Of a stretch of 64,000 bases of DNA, positions 55,101-64,000 are shown piece after piece. Source of the DNA: Podarcis raffonei (Eukaryota > Chordata > Lepidosauria > Squamata > Lacertidae); assembly GCF_027172205.1 (NCBI RefSeq), contig NC_070614.1, positions 49,292,001-49,356,000 on the forward strand, in the 5' to 3' direction. The position numbers and the translations under genes were made by a program. A model generated the notes under the pieces. It saw nothing but the letters and a program-made list of their open reading frames with translations. It did no database searches and was not told the DNA's origin. The stretch's first letter is position 1; the number at the start of each line of letters is the position of its first letter.

Positions 55101-55734
55101 GAATAGCCTGGCCTAGTGGCAAGAGAGCATGGCACCACATTCCACACACAAACCCGGTTCAAGGCCTTTGTGCCCCAGTCAACTGTGAGCAGGAAGAAAT
55201 TCAACAGGTGAAGTGTTTGGCCGCCACTGCCTTGCTGAACACCATTTCTTACGATATTTCTGCAGGGCAGCTGTTCTGGGCATCCTGTCTGCGTCAAAAA
55301 GCAAATTATGTGTTCGATTTCTGCCTGCTGTTGAGCAGATCGAGTTGCAGAAGCCTGGCAAAGGGGGAAAGGTGGTACCCTGCTCTCTAACCCTCGAGGT
55401 ATGGGCAACATCTTTGGGAAACCTCAGTGCCACTGAGCCAGGGGCTGATTTGGGTTCTCCAGAATCAGTGGTTGTGCATGCAAAGTAAGGAAGGGTATCA
55501 GATCCTTCCTGGAAAAACCTACATTTGTGTGGGGGGGGTTATGAGTGAAGGGGGTGGCACTCTGCACATGTCCATTGAGGCCTTACCTCGGGTATTGGTG
55601 CACACATTCTAGGGCGGAGATCTGAGAGATCCGAGGGGTGAGACTTGAGGCTGCTTAAACCCGAAGAAAATTAGGGATCACTGCCCCCCCAGCTTCATTC
55701 CCCGTGATCCACCCATCCCTGATATCCCTCTTCT

Positions 55735-55915
55735 CGGGATTCCCACTCTGTTTACTTTGCTATGGTTACCCATCTTATTATCGCAGGCATTTTCCTGCCG
55801 GTCAAAACCTCAGAGATGCAAATCTCCCACAATAGCCATGGAAAGGCGGCTGGGATTTATCTCTGAAACAAAGTGAAGCAGGTGTCCCTGGGAGACAGGA
55901 GGGAAACCTCTGGCA
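55735..55915 (-). repeat. Octamer/RFX-like block, copy 3 (inverted)
   Basis: Reverse complement of the block: GAGATTTGCATCTC, GCAGGAAAATGCCTGC, GGGTAACCATAGCAAAG. Its inverted orientation relative to copy 2 suggests the original inverted duplication reached this far inward. Confidence 0.7.
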
Positions 55916-57467
55916 GTAGGTGTACCTGGGGGAAAGGCCTTCCCCTCACCTGATCCACCCTTTCTGCAGAAATGCCTTGGTGACACAAAAAATGGGTCGT
56001 GTGGTTGTTAACGTAAATATTTTCCTCCAGCTTCGACTAGGACATAATTTGAATGAGGGCTGGACAGACAGGAATTATGGGGTGGTGAGGAGGAGGAAGA
56101 AGAGAGACAGGGGACTGGACGGGGGGGGCAGTATGTATTATTGTGAGTTTGGGCAGGGCTGTGTGCCTGAACCGCCTTCTAATTCCAGGATCCTGCACAG
56201 GTTCAATTCCCGGAATAGCCAGGCTACCTTCCAGGTGAGGAAATGGCCTAAGTACAGAACCTCAAGGGAACAAAGGAAATGGCTCTGTGCATTAGCGGAG
56301 CAAGAAGCAAGATCGTTGTCATTGGCAGACAACCCGCCCTCCCCCTGAAAGTCAGCTTTGCCTTTTAGCAGCCCTCTCCGCTTCCTGGGGCTTAACCCCC
56401 CCACCCCCAAATCCCTCTAGCCGTGTTTCTCCCAGCAGATCTGCTTTCTTTGCAAGACGCTTTCACCTCGCGTGGCAGGGATGTTGTTCTGTGTCCCTGA
56501 TGGCGTTCCTGGTCCTCCAGAATAGCTGAACCCTTGTCCTGCATCCCTCCTGTGTGCCCCCCACTTGCTGGCCCCCAGAAGTGTCGGGGGGCGTTTCCAA
56601 CATTGCACACCATCCCTGCAGGGCCTGGATGTCTGCACGCTCTCTGTCCTGTTGCTGCCAGGCCATTCACGATTCCTGCACGCCACTGAAATTTACTAAT
56701 ATTTCTATACGTTTCCAACATGACAGCATTTTAATATGCAACGAGCAATGTAGCCCTGTCCTGACTGAGGAAGGTCCCCCTGTGTTTTGCAGCCTCTCGT
56801 GGCGTTGAGCAAAGGAGAAAGGCAGCAGAGGAAAAGCCTCACTCAGGGCAGAGGAAAAACGGGTCGCCGCTGAGCCCTTAAGATCAGAAAAGGGAGGTCC
56901 TGGGGTTCAGCTGTGGTGTACAAAGAAGGTACCCCCCAATTGTAGCTGCTTTGGGGTGATGTGCAGCGACGGTGTCTCACGGGGGTCAACCCTCCCTGCC
57001 GCAGCTCCTCATTTGACTGAGTGACTCAGGGACAGCTGCCTTATCTTTCAGGGAAGGGACAGCAGCCTTCTGAGAAGCACCTTTGGCGGAGGGAATCCTA
57101 GAAAAACAAAATAGCTTTCCGAATTTTCATAACCACCAGGAGAGCCCAGGCCAAAGATCAACATGGCTGCCCACGCATCAAACTGCTTGCCTGAGGGGAC
57201 ATCCCTCCGCCAGGACCACACCTTGACCACACGGCCTGGGCTCTCTGCCAGAACCAGGACAGGGGTGGACTCTGGACCAAGCAGGTGGACGGGGGGCAGC
57301 TCAGCATCTAGATCTTTCCGGAGGCCGTGGGGTCTGGCTGGTGTGCTGCCACCCCTGGGAGCTGAGATGCCAGGGACCCAGAGGGCCTGGGCAAAGGTCA
57401 AGGCTAGGGACACATTTCCAGGTTGCAGGGCACCCTTCTCCTGGCCCAGGTGGGGGGCCAGCCCCAT

Positions 57468-57995
57468 TGTCATGGACTCTCTGGCCCCAGGGGAATGGTG
57501 GGAGCAACCAGCTGGGGGACCCCCAAGGGAAGATGGCTCAGAGCCTGAGGATCAGCAGTCGGAGGGAGAAGACTGTGGGGGGGGGGAGGTGTCAGGGACA
57601 GAAGAGGTACCAGGGTTTAGCGAGGGGGGAGAGTGTGGCAGAAGCTGAAGCAGGAGAGGAGGGAGGCCAAGAGGCAGAGAGGGGTCAGACTGGAACAGAG
57701 TCCTGGATGTCTCCCCCTCCTGCTGCAACAATCTCCCCCCCCACCTGGTCTCCTGGAGCCAGTAGAGGCATGAAAAGGGCGGAGCAGAGGTTGGCTTCAC
57801 GCTGGCGCAGTCTCTGATTGCTAGGGGGTAGCCCTGGACAGGAGGGGCAGCTGTGGGGAGACAGGAAGCCTCAGTCTCAGCGCTGCTTCATGGAGGCAAG
57901 ACCTGCCAGAGAGGAGTCGCTGTGCTCACGAGGCCCGACACCCCTCTGCAGAACATAGTTTTGCTAATGAAGAGTTAACTGGAACAAGCACATTG
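57468..57995 (+). mobile_element. LTR-like fossil, arm B
   Basis: Counterpart of the arm A fossil, so older than the inverted duplication. Confidence 0.4.
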
Positions 57996-58676
57996 TGATC
58001 TATTGCTGGCTCGCTCTTGACCCCATGAAGCTATTCCCCATCCATGACTCCATGTACTTCCAAGAAGAGAGGGGGCATTAAACGTTCTCAGCCCCCATTG
58101 CTCAGTGCTGGTGCAAGAGCCCTTTGAGGGAGAGCCTTGCAGCAAGCTGTGGAGCATCAGAGAGAACCTCCATGGTCAGGGGCAGTCTATCTTCTCTGAA
58201 TGCCAATTAGCAGAGTGGAGCTGGCAGGGGAGAACTCACACTCTCATGGCTCATCTTGGGTTTTCTTGAGTAGTGTCTGCTCTCAGGAGAAAGACTCTGG
58301 ATTCAGAGTTCAATAAGACGAGTCCGTCTGGATGAGGCTGAGGGCCTGCCTGCTCCAACATCCTGTTCTCACACTGGCCAATCAGATGCCCTAGAGGGAA
58401 GCAGGCAAACAGGACGTGAGCACAACAGACGGATGCTGGGCAATCGGTCCTGGTCCAAGAGGGCTCCTCTGATCTTCCCAGAGAAATTGCAAGGTGCGTT
58501 CATTCTAGAGATGATGCTCCAAGCGAGAATTTCTCCATCCTTGTTTAGTTCATGGCACAAACTCCTGGGTGCTTGTGGGTCGAATGTCTGGACCAGAAGA
58601 TTTAATCTGTAAAAAGTCAAAGCAAGTTATGAATAGGTGGGAAAGTCCTCCTATTGAAAAGTTAATCCCATCTTGG

Positions 58677-58731
58677 AAGGATGGAAGGAAGGAAGGAAGG
58701 AAGGAAGGAAGGAAGGAAGGAAGGAAGGAAA
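58677..58731. repeat. (GGAA)n microsatellite, arm B
   Basis: About 13 units; shorter counterpart of the arm A array, upstream of IL25 copy B. Confidence 0.95.
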
Positions 58732-58885
58732 ATTCAATTTTCTCAGGTGGTAATGGCACTGGGCTTGATGCCTCCTTGATCCTGGGGGGCACCTTCTATT
58801 ACCCATCCAGCATAAGGTAAACAAAAGAGACATTGATTACACGTTCAGGAAACAGGCGCTAAGTTCCTTTTTTTATTATTCCAAA

Positions 58886-58930
58886 ATTTGCATGGAATAA
58901 ATGAATGGAATCTTGCAGGCGATAAAATAG
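58886..58930 (+). promoter_or_regulatory. IL25 copy B core promoter: octamer plus TATA-like box
   Basis: ATTTGCAT at 58886-58893 and GATAAAATAG at 58921-58930, 76 bp before the ATG. Conserved with copy A. Confidence 0.55.
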
Positions 58931-59005
58931 GGATCCCGAGGCTCAGAGTGACAGCAGTTCCCTGAGCCGTCTACAGACACGAGGCCCTGCTCCCGGAGAT
59001 CTGAC

Positions 59006-59023
59006 ATGGAGAAGACTCAGCTG
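59006..59023 (+). CDS. IL25: IL25 copy B exon 1
   Basis: ATG to CTG (MEKTQL), followed by donor GTAAGG at 59024. Confidence 0.8.
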
Positions 59024-62000
59024 GTAAGGGCACCAATCCTGCTCCTTACATGGAGGGAAGGGGCAGGGGGAAGGCTGAAGCAGGGTCCATGGGGAGGCCC
59101 TTTGGGTTCTGCTGCTAGTTCCCAGAGATGTTTGGGGGGCTAGGAATTGTGCTGCTGACTTCCAAGCATAATAACAGATGTATAGCCCCCATCCTCAAAA
59201 CCTTCAACCCTCTCTCAGAAGAACCTAAGGAGGGTCCTGTCCAAGGGCCTTCCCTCCTCCGCCACGACTTCGCCCAATTCCCCTGTCAAAGCCACGTCAG
59301 CCTGTGGCCTTCGGACATCTTGTGGAGTGTGGGGAATTTTTTTAACACCGCCTCCCCAGCATTCCTTACATTGGCCAAGCTGGCTGGGACTGGTGAGAGT
59401 GGTAGCTGTAAATATATCCAGAGGGCAACCCCTTGATTTATCATCTTGTCCACCTTTCTCAAGTTTCCTTTCTGCGATGACTCCCAGTCTTGTGTTTCCT
59501 TGGTCTGCACTGTTGTTGGACTACAACTCCCATCATCCCTAGGAAGCAGGACCAGGGGTCAGGGATGATGGGTGTTGTAGTCTAGCCACACGAACTGGGT
59601 CTCCCCCACCCGATCTAAATGGAATCTGATTTTTGCTCATTCATTGTGCTCTATATATTATTTATTGACTCCTCATCTGTTTAACTTCTGTCCGTCTGGA
59701 AACTTGGTAGGCGTGAGGGGGGACTAGGGACACAGCAGCCATATTGATCCCTGTATTTTGGAGAGGGGAATGAATTTCCACTCTCAGTTCACTCGGTCTA
59801 GCGCCTGTGTGGGGCTGCCCCACGTTGCTCCCTGGCTCATTGAGGTGACCTAGAAAAAGAGCGGGGAGAGCAAAGGCCACTTTGTCCGGAGGGCAAGCAT
59901 TGTCCTGACTTTGGCACGTGAGATTTCCAACTGGGGGGCGAATGGCTGGGCTGTGAGTCTGAACCCCCCCCCCCACTAAGGGGTGAGCACCTGAAATGTA
60001 AAAAAAGTAGCATGTCAGGGAAATAGGACTAAGGCAGCCTTGTCCCTGGTATGCTAGATTTTGATGTGCAGGGATATTGCGGCTGTTTTCTTCTTCCTTC
60101 CATCCCTCTGGCGGGGAGGATTCCAAGTTTCCTCACGGATTTACTTAGCAAGATTGACAAGCAGCTTCATCAAATAGCTCCAAGTGGTGTGGGGGGGGAA
60201 TGCACATAAAACACAGCTTAAATTTTACGTGTGTATCAATATCTGTATACCTATATAGATATATTGCATTGTTATATGTAAAATATATCATTTACTATGT
60301 AATATACTTATGATTAGAGCATATATAGTAAGCGTCTAAAATTATTTTATTTTACAAAAATGGTTGAAATGACGCAGTCCAGGAACGACTTGATTCTGCC
60401 AATTTTGCAGGCGGGTTTTTGGAGAGATTCCTGCCCACGTTATTCTGGGAATAGAATACAGTGGTACCTCAGGTACCGCGGGTTACATACGCTTCAGGTT
60501 ACAGACTCCGCTAACCCAGAAATATTACCTCGGGTTAAGAAATTTGCTTCAGGATGAGAACAGAAATCGTGCTCTGGCGGTGCAGCAGCAGCAGGAGGCC
60601 CCATTAGCTAAAGTGGTGCTTCAGGTTAAGAACAGTTTCAGGTTAAGAACGGACCTCCAGAACAAATTACCGTATTTTTCGCTCTATAAGACGCACCAGA
60701 CCATAAGACGCACCTAGTTTTTGGAGGAGGAAAACAAGAAAAAAAATATTCTGAATCTCAGAAGCCAGAACAGCAAGAGGGATCGCTGCGCAGTGAAAGC
60801 AGCAATCCCTCTTGCTGTTCTGGCTTCTGTGATAGCTGCGCAGCCTGCATTCGCTCCATAAGACGCACACACATTTCCCCTTACTTTTTAGGAGGGAAAA
60901 AGTGAGTCTTATAGAGCAAAAAATACGGTAAGTTCTTAACCCGAGGTACCACTGTACTCCAACTTCGGAAGGCTGCAAGGAAAAGGGGGTGGAAAATGGG
61001 CTACTAGATTTCTCTGTATGGCAAATGAATGTTTTGTGCAGTCCTGTTTGGGCTCTTCGCCATGACCTGTTATGACCGCTGCCCCCTCTTGCCCGCCCTT
61101 CCTTCCTTCCTTCCTTCCTTCCTTCCTTCCTTCCTTCCTTCTCCTAGGCTGCGATGTGCTTCCTGCTCTCGACGTTTGTGGCCAGCCAGGCCTTCCAATG
61201 CATGTCCTCCTCAAACTGTTGTGAAGAGACGACACTCAATAAAGTCGTGAAGAAACTCACTGACCATTCCTCCCAGTCCACCCAGTCTGCCCGTTCCTCC
61301 CGGTCCGTGTCTTCCTCTGACGACTGCCGCTCGATTCCTGGTGTAAAGAACATGGCCTCCAGTTCCCCTTGGCGATATGTGTAAGAGAGAAGAATCATAC
61401 CTTTTATTCCTTTGCCTCCTCATCCGTCCCATTTTCATAGAATCGTAGAGTCGGAAGGGACCCCCAGGGTCCTCTAGTCCACCCCGCCCCCTGCAATGCG
61501 GGCATCTCCAAGTGTGGTCTCCCATCCAATTTGAAACCATACCGGACCCTGCTTAGCTTTCCAAATGTGCTTGCAGTTTTATTGCTCCACCACCGACTGG
61601 AAATAAAGAGGCATCCCTTTGGCCCTGCCAGGCACCACCAACAATGCCCTCCAGATTTCCCAGAGGGCTCAGCTGGTTAGAGCTGGGTGCTGAGGGGGCC
61701 GAGGTTGCAGCTTTGATCCCCGGATGGGACAGCTGCATATTCCTGCCTCGCAGGGACTGGTTGCTCCTCAGCGTCCCTTCCAGTCAGACCAGTTTCAGGG
61801 GTGACTGGAGTTCCTTTCCAAGATATCTGGAGGGCACCGTGTTGGGGAAGGCTAATCTAACCCAGCATTAGTCCCCCAAAGCTCCTCATCCCACACTTTT
61901 ATTATTATATTTTATATTTTATATTTTATATTTTATATTTTATATTTTATATTTTATATTATTATATTTCTCTTTCGCTCCGCAACCAGCATCCCAGTGC

Positions 62001-62340
62001 ATTGCCCCATCAGACCACCATCCAGTCTAAAATGGCTCAAAGACAGACCTGTCCTTTCTCTTGCTCCCCCAGGGAAGACATCCAGGACTCCCGCTACCCT
62101 CGACTCCTCTGGAAAGCCCAGTGTATCTGCCAAAATTCCTGCGTCTCCTTGAGGCACCCTGTGGAAAATGCCACCGAAAAGACCTTCGTCCAGAAGGAGG
62201 TAAACGGGGAGTCCGTACCAATCTTTGCCGACACGACTGTCTACTATCGGAGGCCTTGTGCGAATGTCGACAAGTCCTTCTACCTTGAGCCGCAGAAATA
62301 TCCTTTGCCGGTGGCCTGCACCTGTGTGGCCACACAGTGA
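59006..62340 (+). CDS. IL25: IL-17-family cytokine, IL25-like, copy B
   Basis: Exons: 59006-59023, 61148-61380, 62073-62340; 519 nt, 172 residues, GT-AG throughout. Signal peptide about residues 1-22. Cys at 101, 103, 107, 146, 166, 168; sequon N116-A-T; SPWRY at 79-83; TVYYRRPC ends at C146. Against copy A, the exon 3 differences are H112Q, V127G, E130V, V132I and R144K (B to A), with one Asp/Asn change and a three-residue deletion in exon 2. In human, IL25 lies beside EFS and points away from it, the orientation of this copy. Intron 1 carries a Tigger-like MITE absent from copy A. IL-25 signals through IL17RB/IL17RA in type 2 immunity in mammals; that role is inferred for this gene. Confidence 0.88.
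59510..59600. repeat. Palindromic MITE core, arm B
   Basis: Reverse-complement counterpart of the arm A hairpin, so it predates the duplication. Confidence 0.65.
60459..60954. mobile_element. Tigger-like MITE type 1 with nested MITE, IL25 copy B intron 1
   Basis: TA-flanked MITE interrupted by a second MITE. Arm A shows the exact empty site (GAATACTCC at about 46220), so insertion followed the duplication. Confidence 0.88.
60670..60928. mobile_element. Nested mariner-like MITE
   Basis: Inverted ends CCGTATTTTTCGCTCTATAA and TTATAGAGCAAAAAATACGG, TA on both sides. Interior has repeated ATAAGACGCAC words. Confidence 0.85.
61098..61142. repeat. (CTTC)n microsatellite at IL25 copy B exon 2 acceptor
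   Basis: About 11 units directly before TCCTAG|. Counterpart of the arm A array. Confidence 0.95.
61148..61380 (+). CDS. IL25: IL25 copy B exon 2
   Basis: 233 nt. The acceptor CTCCTAG| follows a TTCC microsatellite; the donor is TATGT|GTAAGA. It encodes AAMCFLLSTFVASQAFQC to SPWRY. Confidence 0.88.
61434..61575 (-). repeat. 5S rRNA-derived SINE with CR1 tail, arm B
   Basis: Reverse-complement counterpart of the arm A copy; TGGTCTCCCATCCAA and GGACCCTGCTTAGCTTTCC mark the 5S-derived part. Confidence 0.75.
61665..61735 (+). repeat. tRNA-Ile-like SINE head, arm B
   Basis: GGCTCAGCTGGTTAGAGCTG, then GCAGCTTTGATCCCCGG; resembles tRNA-Ile but cannot fold as a full tRNA. Confidence 0.5.
61905..61965. 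repeat. (TATTTTA)n tandem repeat, IL25 copy B intron 2
   Basis: About eight TATTTTA units. The matching place in arm A (44.62-44.68 kb) has a different AAAGATA-type array. Confidence 0.9.
62073..62340 (+). CDS. IL25: IL25 copy B exon 3 and stop
   Basis: 268 nt, acceptor CCCCCAG|, stop TGA at 62338-62340. It encodes the cysteine-knot half, with TVYYRRPC as in human IL25 (TVFYRRPC). Confidence 0.92.
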
Positions 62341-62560
62341 GGCTTCGAAGCGGGAAGGGGATCCCCAGAGCAAAACCGTGGATGGGATTCAGAGGGAGGG
62401 AGCCTCTGAACATGTGCAGAGTTCATTTCCCTCACAGGCTGCCACCCGCATGTCCACCCACAGGACCTGGGTACACCAGAACCTCACTGTCTCTTTGCTC
62501 ATTTCTAACTTCAGAATTAATTGCAGTGAAAAGGAAAAGCTCCCTCAAGTGACATTAGAG

Positions 62561-62850
62561 AATAAAGGTAGCGAGAGGCAAACAAAATGGCAACGGGGGA
62601 AATGTTCACGCATGAATTGTTGCAGGAGCAACTTGTTACAGAAGAATATTCCCTGATAAGCCTTGCCTTCCCCTATCCTGGCTTGTGTGTGTGACCCTCT
62701 GCTCATCCCTACAGCTAGCAATGCCCACATTTATAGGCCAGGATCATTTCTCAACTATTTGTACGCTTGCACTAAAATCCGCTGTCTCTTATCTGCTGTC
62801 TCAAAGAAACTTAACCATCTTGCCTTTTTTATTTTAAATTTTTCAATAAA
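62561..62850 (+). terminator. IL25 copy B polyadenylation signals
   Basis: AATAAA at 62561-62566 and at 62845-62850, 0.2 and 0.5 kb past the stop. Both are shared with copy A. Confidence 0.45.
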
Positions 62851-62937
62851 ACATTCCAAAGACAGCAGAATGTGTCTTGCCTTCTTCATCCAGAGAAAAC
62901 AGGACTCCGCCTCCCTTTGCGGGCGGTTGGGCTAGAT

Positions 62938-63960
62938 CAGGGTCCTCAAACTTTTTAAACAGGGGGCCAGTTCACTGTCCCTCCGACACTGTTGGGGGCC
63001 GGACTATAGTTTGAAAAAAATATGAATGGATTCCTATGCACACTGCACATATTTTATTTGTGGTGCACAAAAAACAGGAAAAACAATACAATATTTAAAA
63101 CGGAGAACGATTTGAATCAACATAAACTTATAAGTATTTCAATGGGAAGTATGGGCCTGCTTTTGGCTAATGAGATGGTCAATATCCGGTTCCATATTTG
63201 TCACTGCTAGTCGTAGCAAGTGATGCAAGATTACCAAAGTGTCGTCCCCTGGTCTTTCTCAACTGCATGAAGAAGGGGGAAATACCTCACAATGTCAATG
63301 AGGAGAAAATTGTCTATGCTTGAGTATAACCTTGTTTGATTTCTCGCGATATTCAGTCGTCTGGTTTGCTACTTTGCAAAATACTAATAAACCGCTGCAG
63401 AGAGAACGAGAGAGAGAGAGAGAGGAAAAAAGAGAGAGAAATGAGAACGGAGCCTGGGTTGAGGTAAAAGTAAGAGCCGTCCCTCCCAGCACAGGCTAGG
63501 CTAGGCGCCCCCAGTCTCCCTCACCCTGGGAGTGCAGCCACCACAAGCCCAGCCAAGTGCTCCTCTGAGGCGAAAGAACGGGCGGGTGAGCGCGGGTGCG
63601 TGTTTTGATCTCAGGCCTCGCCGCTGCCTCTCTTCCTTCTCCAAATGGTAGAGAAGGGCTCCTCGCGATGGTGCCCGTAACGTCGCTGACCGGCTTCTTC
63701 CTTTCCTTTCCTTCTCCCTCCTCTCCTCTACGCAGTGTGGGGAGGGAGGATGGAAACACACCTAGACCCGTTAGCAGCGGTTTTCAACTTTTGAGTCCCC
63801 AGATGTTGTTGGACTACAACTCCCATAATCCCTGAGCTCTGGCCTTGCTAGCTAGGGGTGATGGGAGTTGTAGTTCAACAACATCTGGGGACCCACAGGT
63901 TGAGAAAGGCTGCATTAGAGGGCCGGATGCAGCCCGCGGACTGTAGCTTGAGGACCCCTG
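62938..63960. mobile_element. hAT (Charlie-like) element, 1.02 kb, arm B only
   Basis: Ends CAGGGTCCTCAAACT and AGCTTGAGGACCCCTG, with a perfect 8 bp duplication GGCTAGAT (62930-62937, 63961-63968). Arm A has the uninterrupted target. Left interior GGGGGCCAGTTCACTGTCC. Contains a palindromic MITE at 63775-63912 and a (GA)n run near 63.41 kb. No transposase frame seen. Confidence 0.88.
63775..63912. mobile_element. Palindromic MITE nested in hAT
   Basis: Ends CAGCGGTTTTCAAC and GTTGAGAAAGGCTG with the TTGGACTACAACTCCCATAA hairpin inside. Confidence 0.75.
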
Positions 63961-64000
63961 GGCTAGATGATCCACTGGGTCCCTTCCAACTCAGCCCTTC

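Larger units (their letters stand above)
56288..64000 (-). repeat. Inverted segmental duplication, arm B (runs off window)
   Basis: Reverse-complement partner of arm A. It still matches arm A at the last base, so the duplication extends to the right. It holds IL25 copy B, a Tigger MITE with a nested MITE, and a 1.02 kb hAT element, all absent from arm A. Confidence 0.9.

Noticed and set aside
46040-61142. CRISPR-like arrays
   Set aside because: Regular repeats here are tetranucleotide microsatellites with no spacers, in a vertebrate genome.

Overview
This is nuclear DNA from a vertebrate, almost certainly a squamate reptile (lizard type). The repeats decide this: at least eight tRNA-derived SINEs of the Sauria/Squam1 type ending in (ACCTTT)n, a BovB LINE, L2/CR1-like LINEs, L1 fragments, many Tigger-like MITEs and several hAT elements. 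The genes are split into short exons with GT-AG splice sites. Gene identity comes from exon translations compared from memory with the human proteins; no database search was run.

Three gene neighbourhoods lie in the order of human 14q11.2. (1) About 0.3-16.5 kb, minus strand: SLC22A17 (lipocalin-2 receptor / brain organic cation transporter-like). Eight coding exons are present, the 3' exons lie beyond the left edge, and a CpG-rich 5' UTR exon is at about 16.2-16.6 kb. (2) About 19.5-32.7 kb, minus strand: EFS (embryonal Fyn-associated substrate, a CAS-family adaptor) with SH3, YxxP substrate region and C-terminal four-helix-type exon. All internal splice junctions are in phase 0. A candidate two-codon first exon lies at 32.73 kb and a CpG-bearing purine/pyrimidine-skewed region at 34.8-35.85 kb. 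(3) 43.1 kb to the right edge: two intact copies of a three-exon IL-17-family cytokine gene, best called IL25 from position and sequence. They are divergently oriented (copy A on minus, copy B on plus) inside a large inverted duplication whose right arm runs off the window.

The arms (about 43.1-50.45 and 56.29-64.0 kb) are very similar and carry later, arm-specific transposon insertions with clean empty sites in the other arm. The roughly 6 kb centre holds a nest (L1 containing BovB containing hAT), LTR-like fossils and older diverged duplicate blocks. One of these blocks, with an octamer and an RFX-like site, occurs three times around the cytokine genes. Both IL25 promoters have an ATTTGCAT octamer upstream of a TATA-like box, of interest because mammalian IL-25 comes largely from POU2F3-dependent tuft cells. 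The coding differences between the copies are mostly amino-acid-changing.

The rest is introns and intergenic DNA dense in repeats. It includes a Penelope-like fossil with a hammerhead-ribozyme-like core (40.7-41.6 kb) and 5S rRNA- and tRNA-headed SINEs that share a CR1-type tail.
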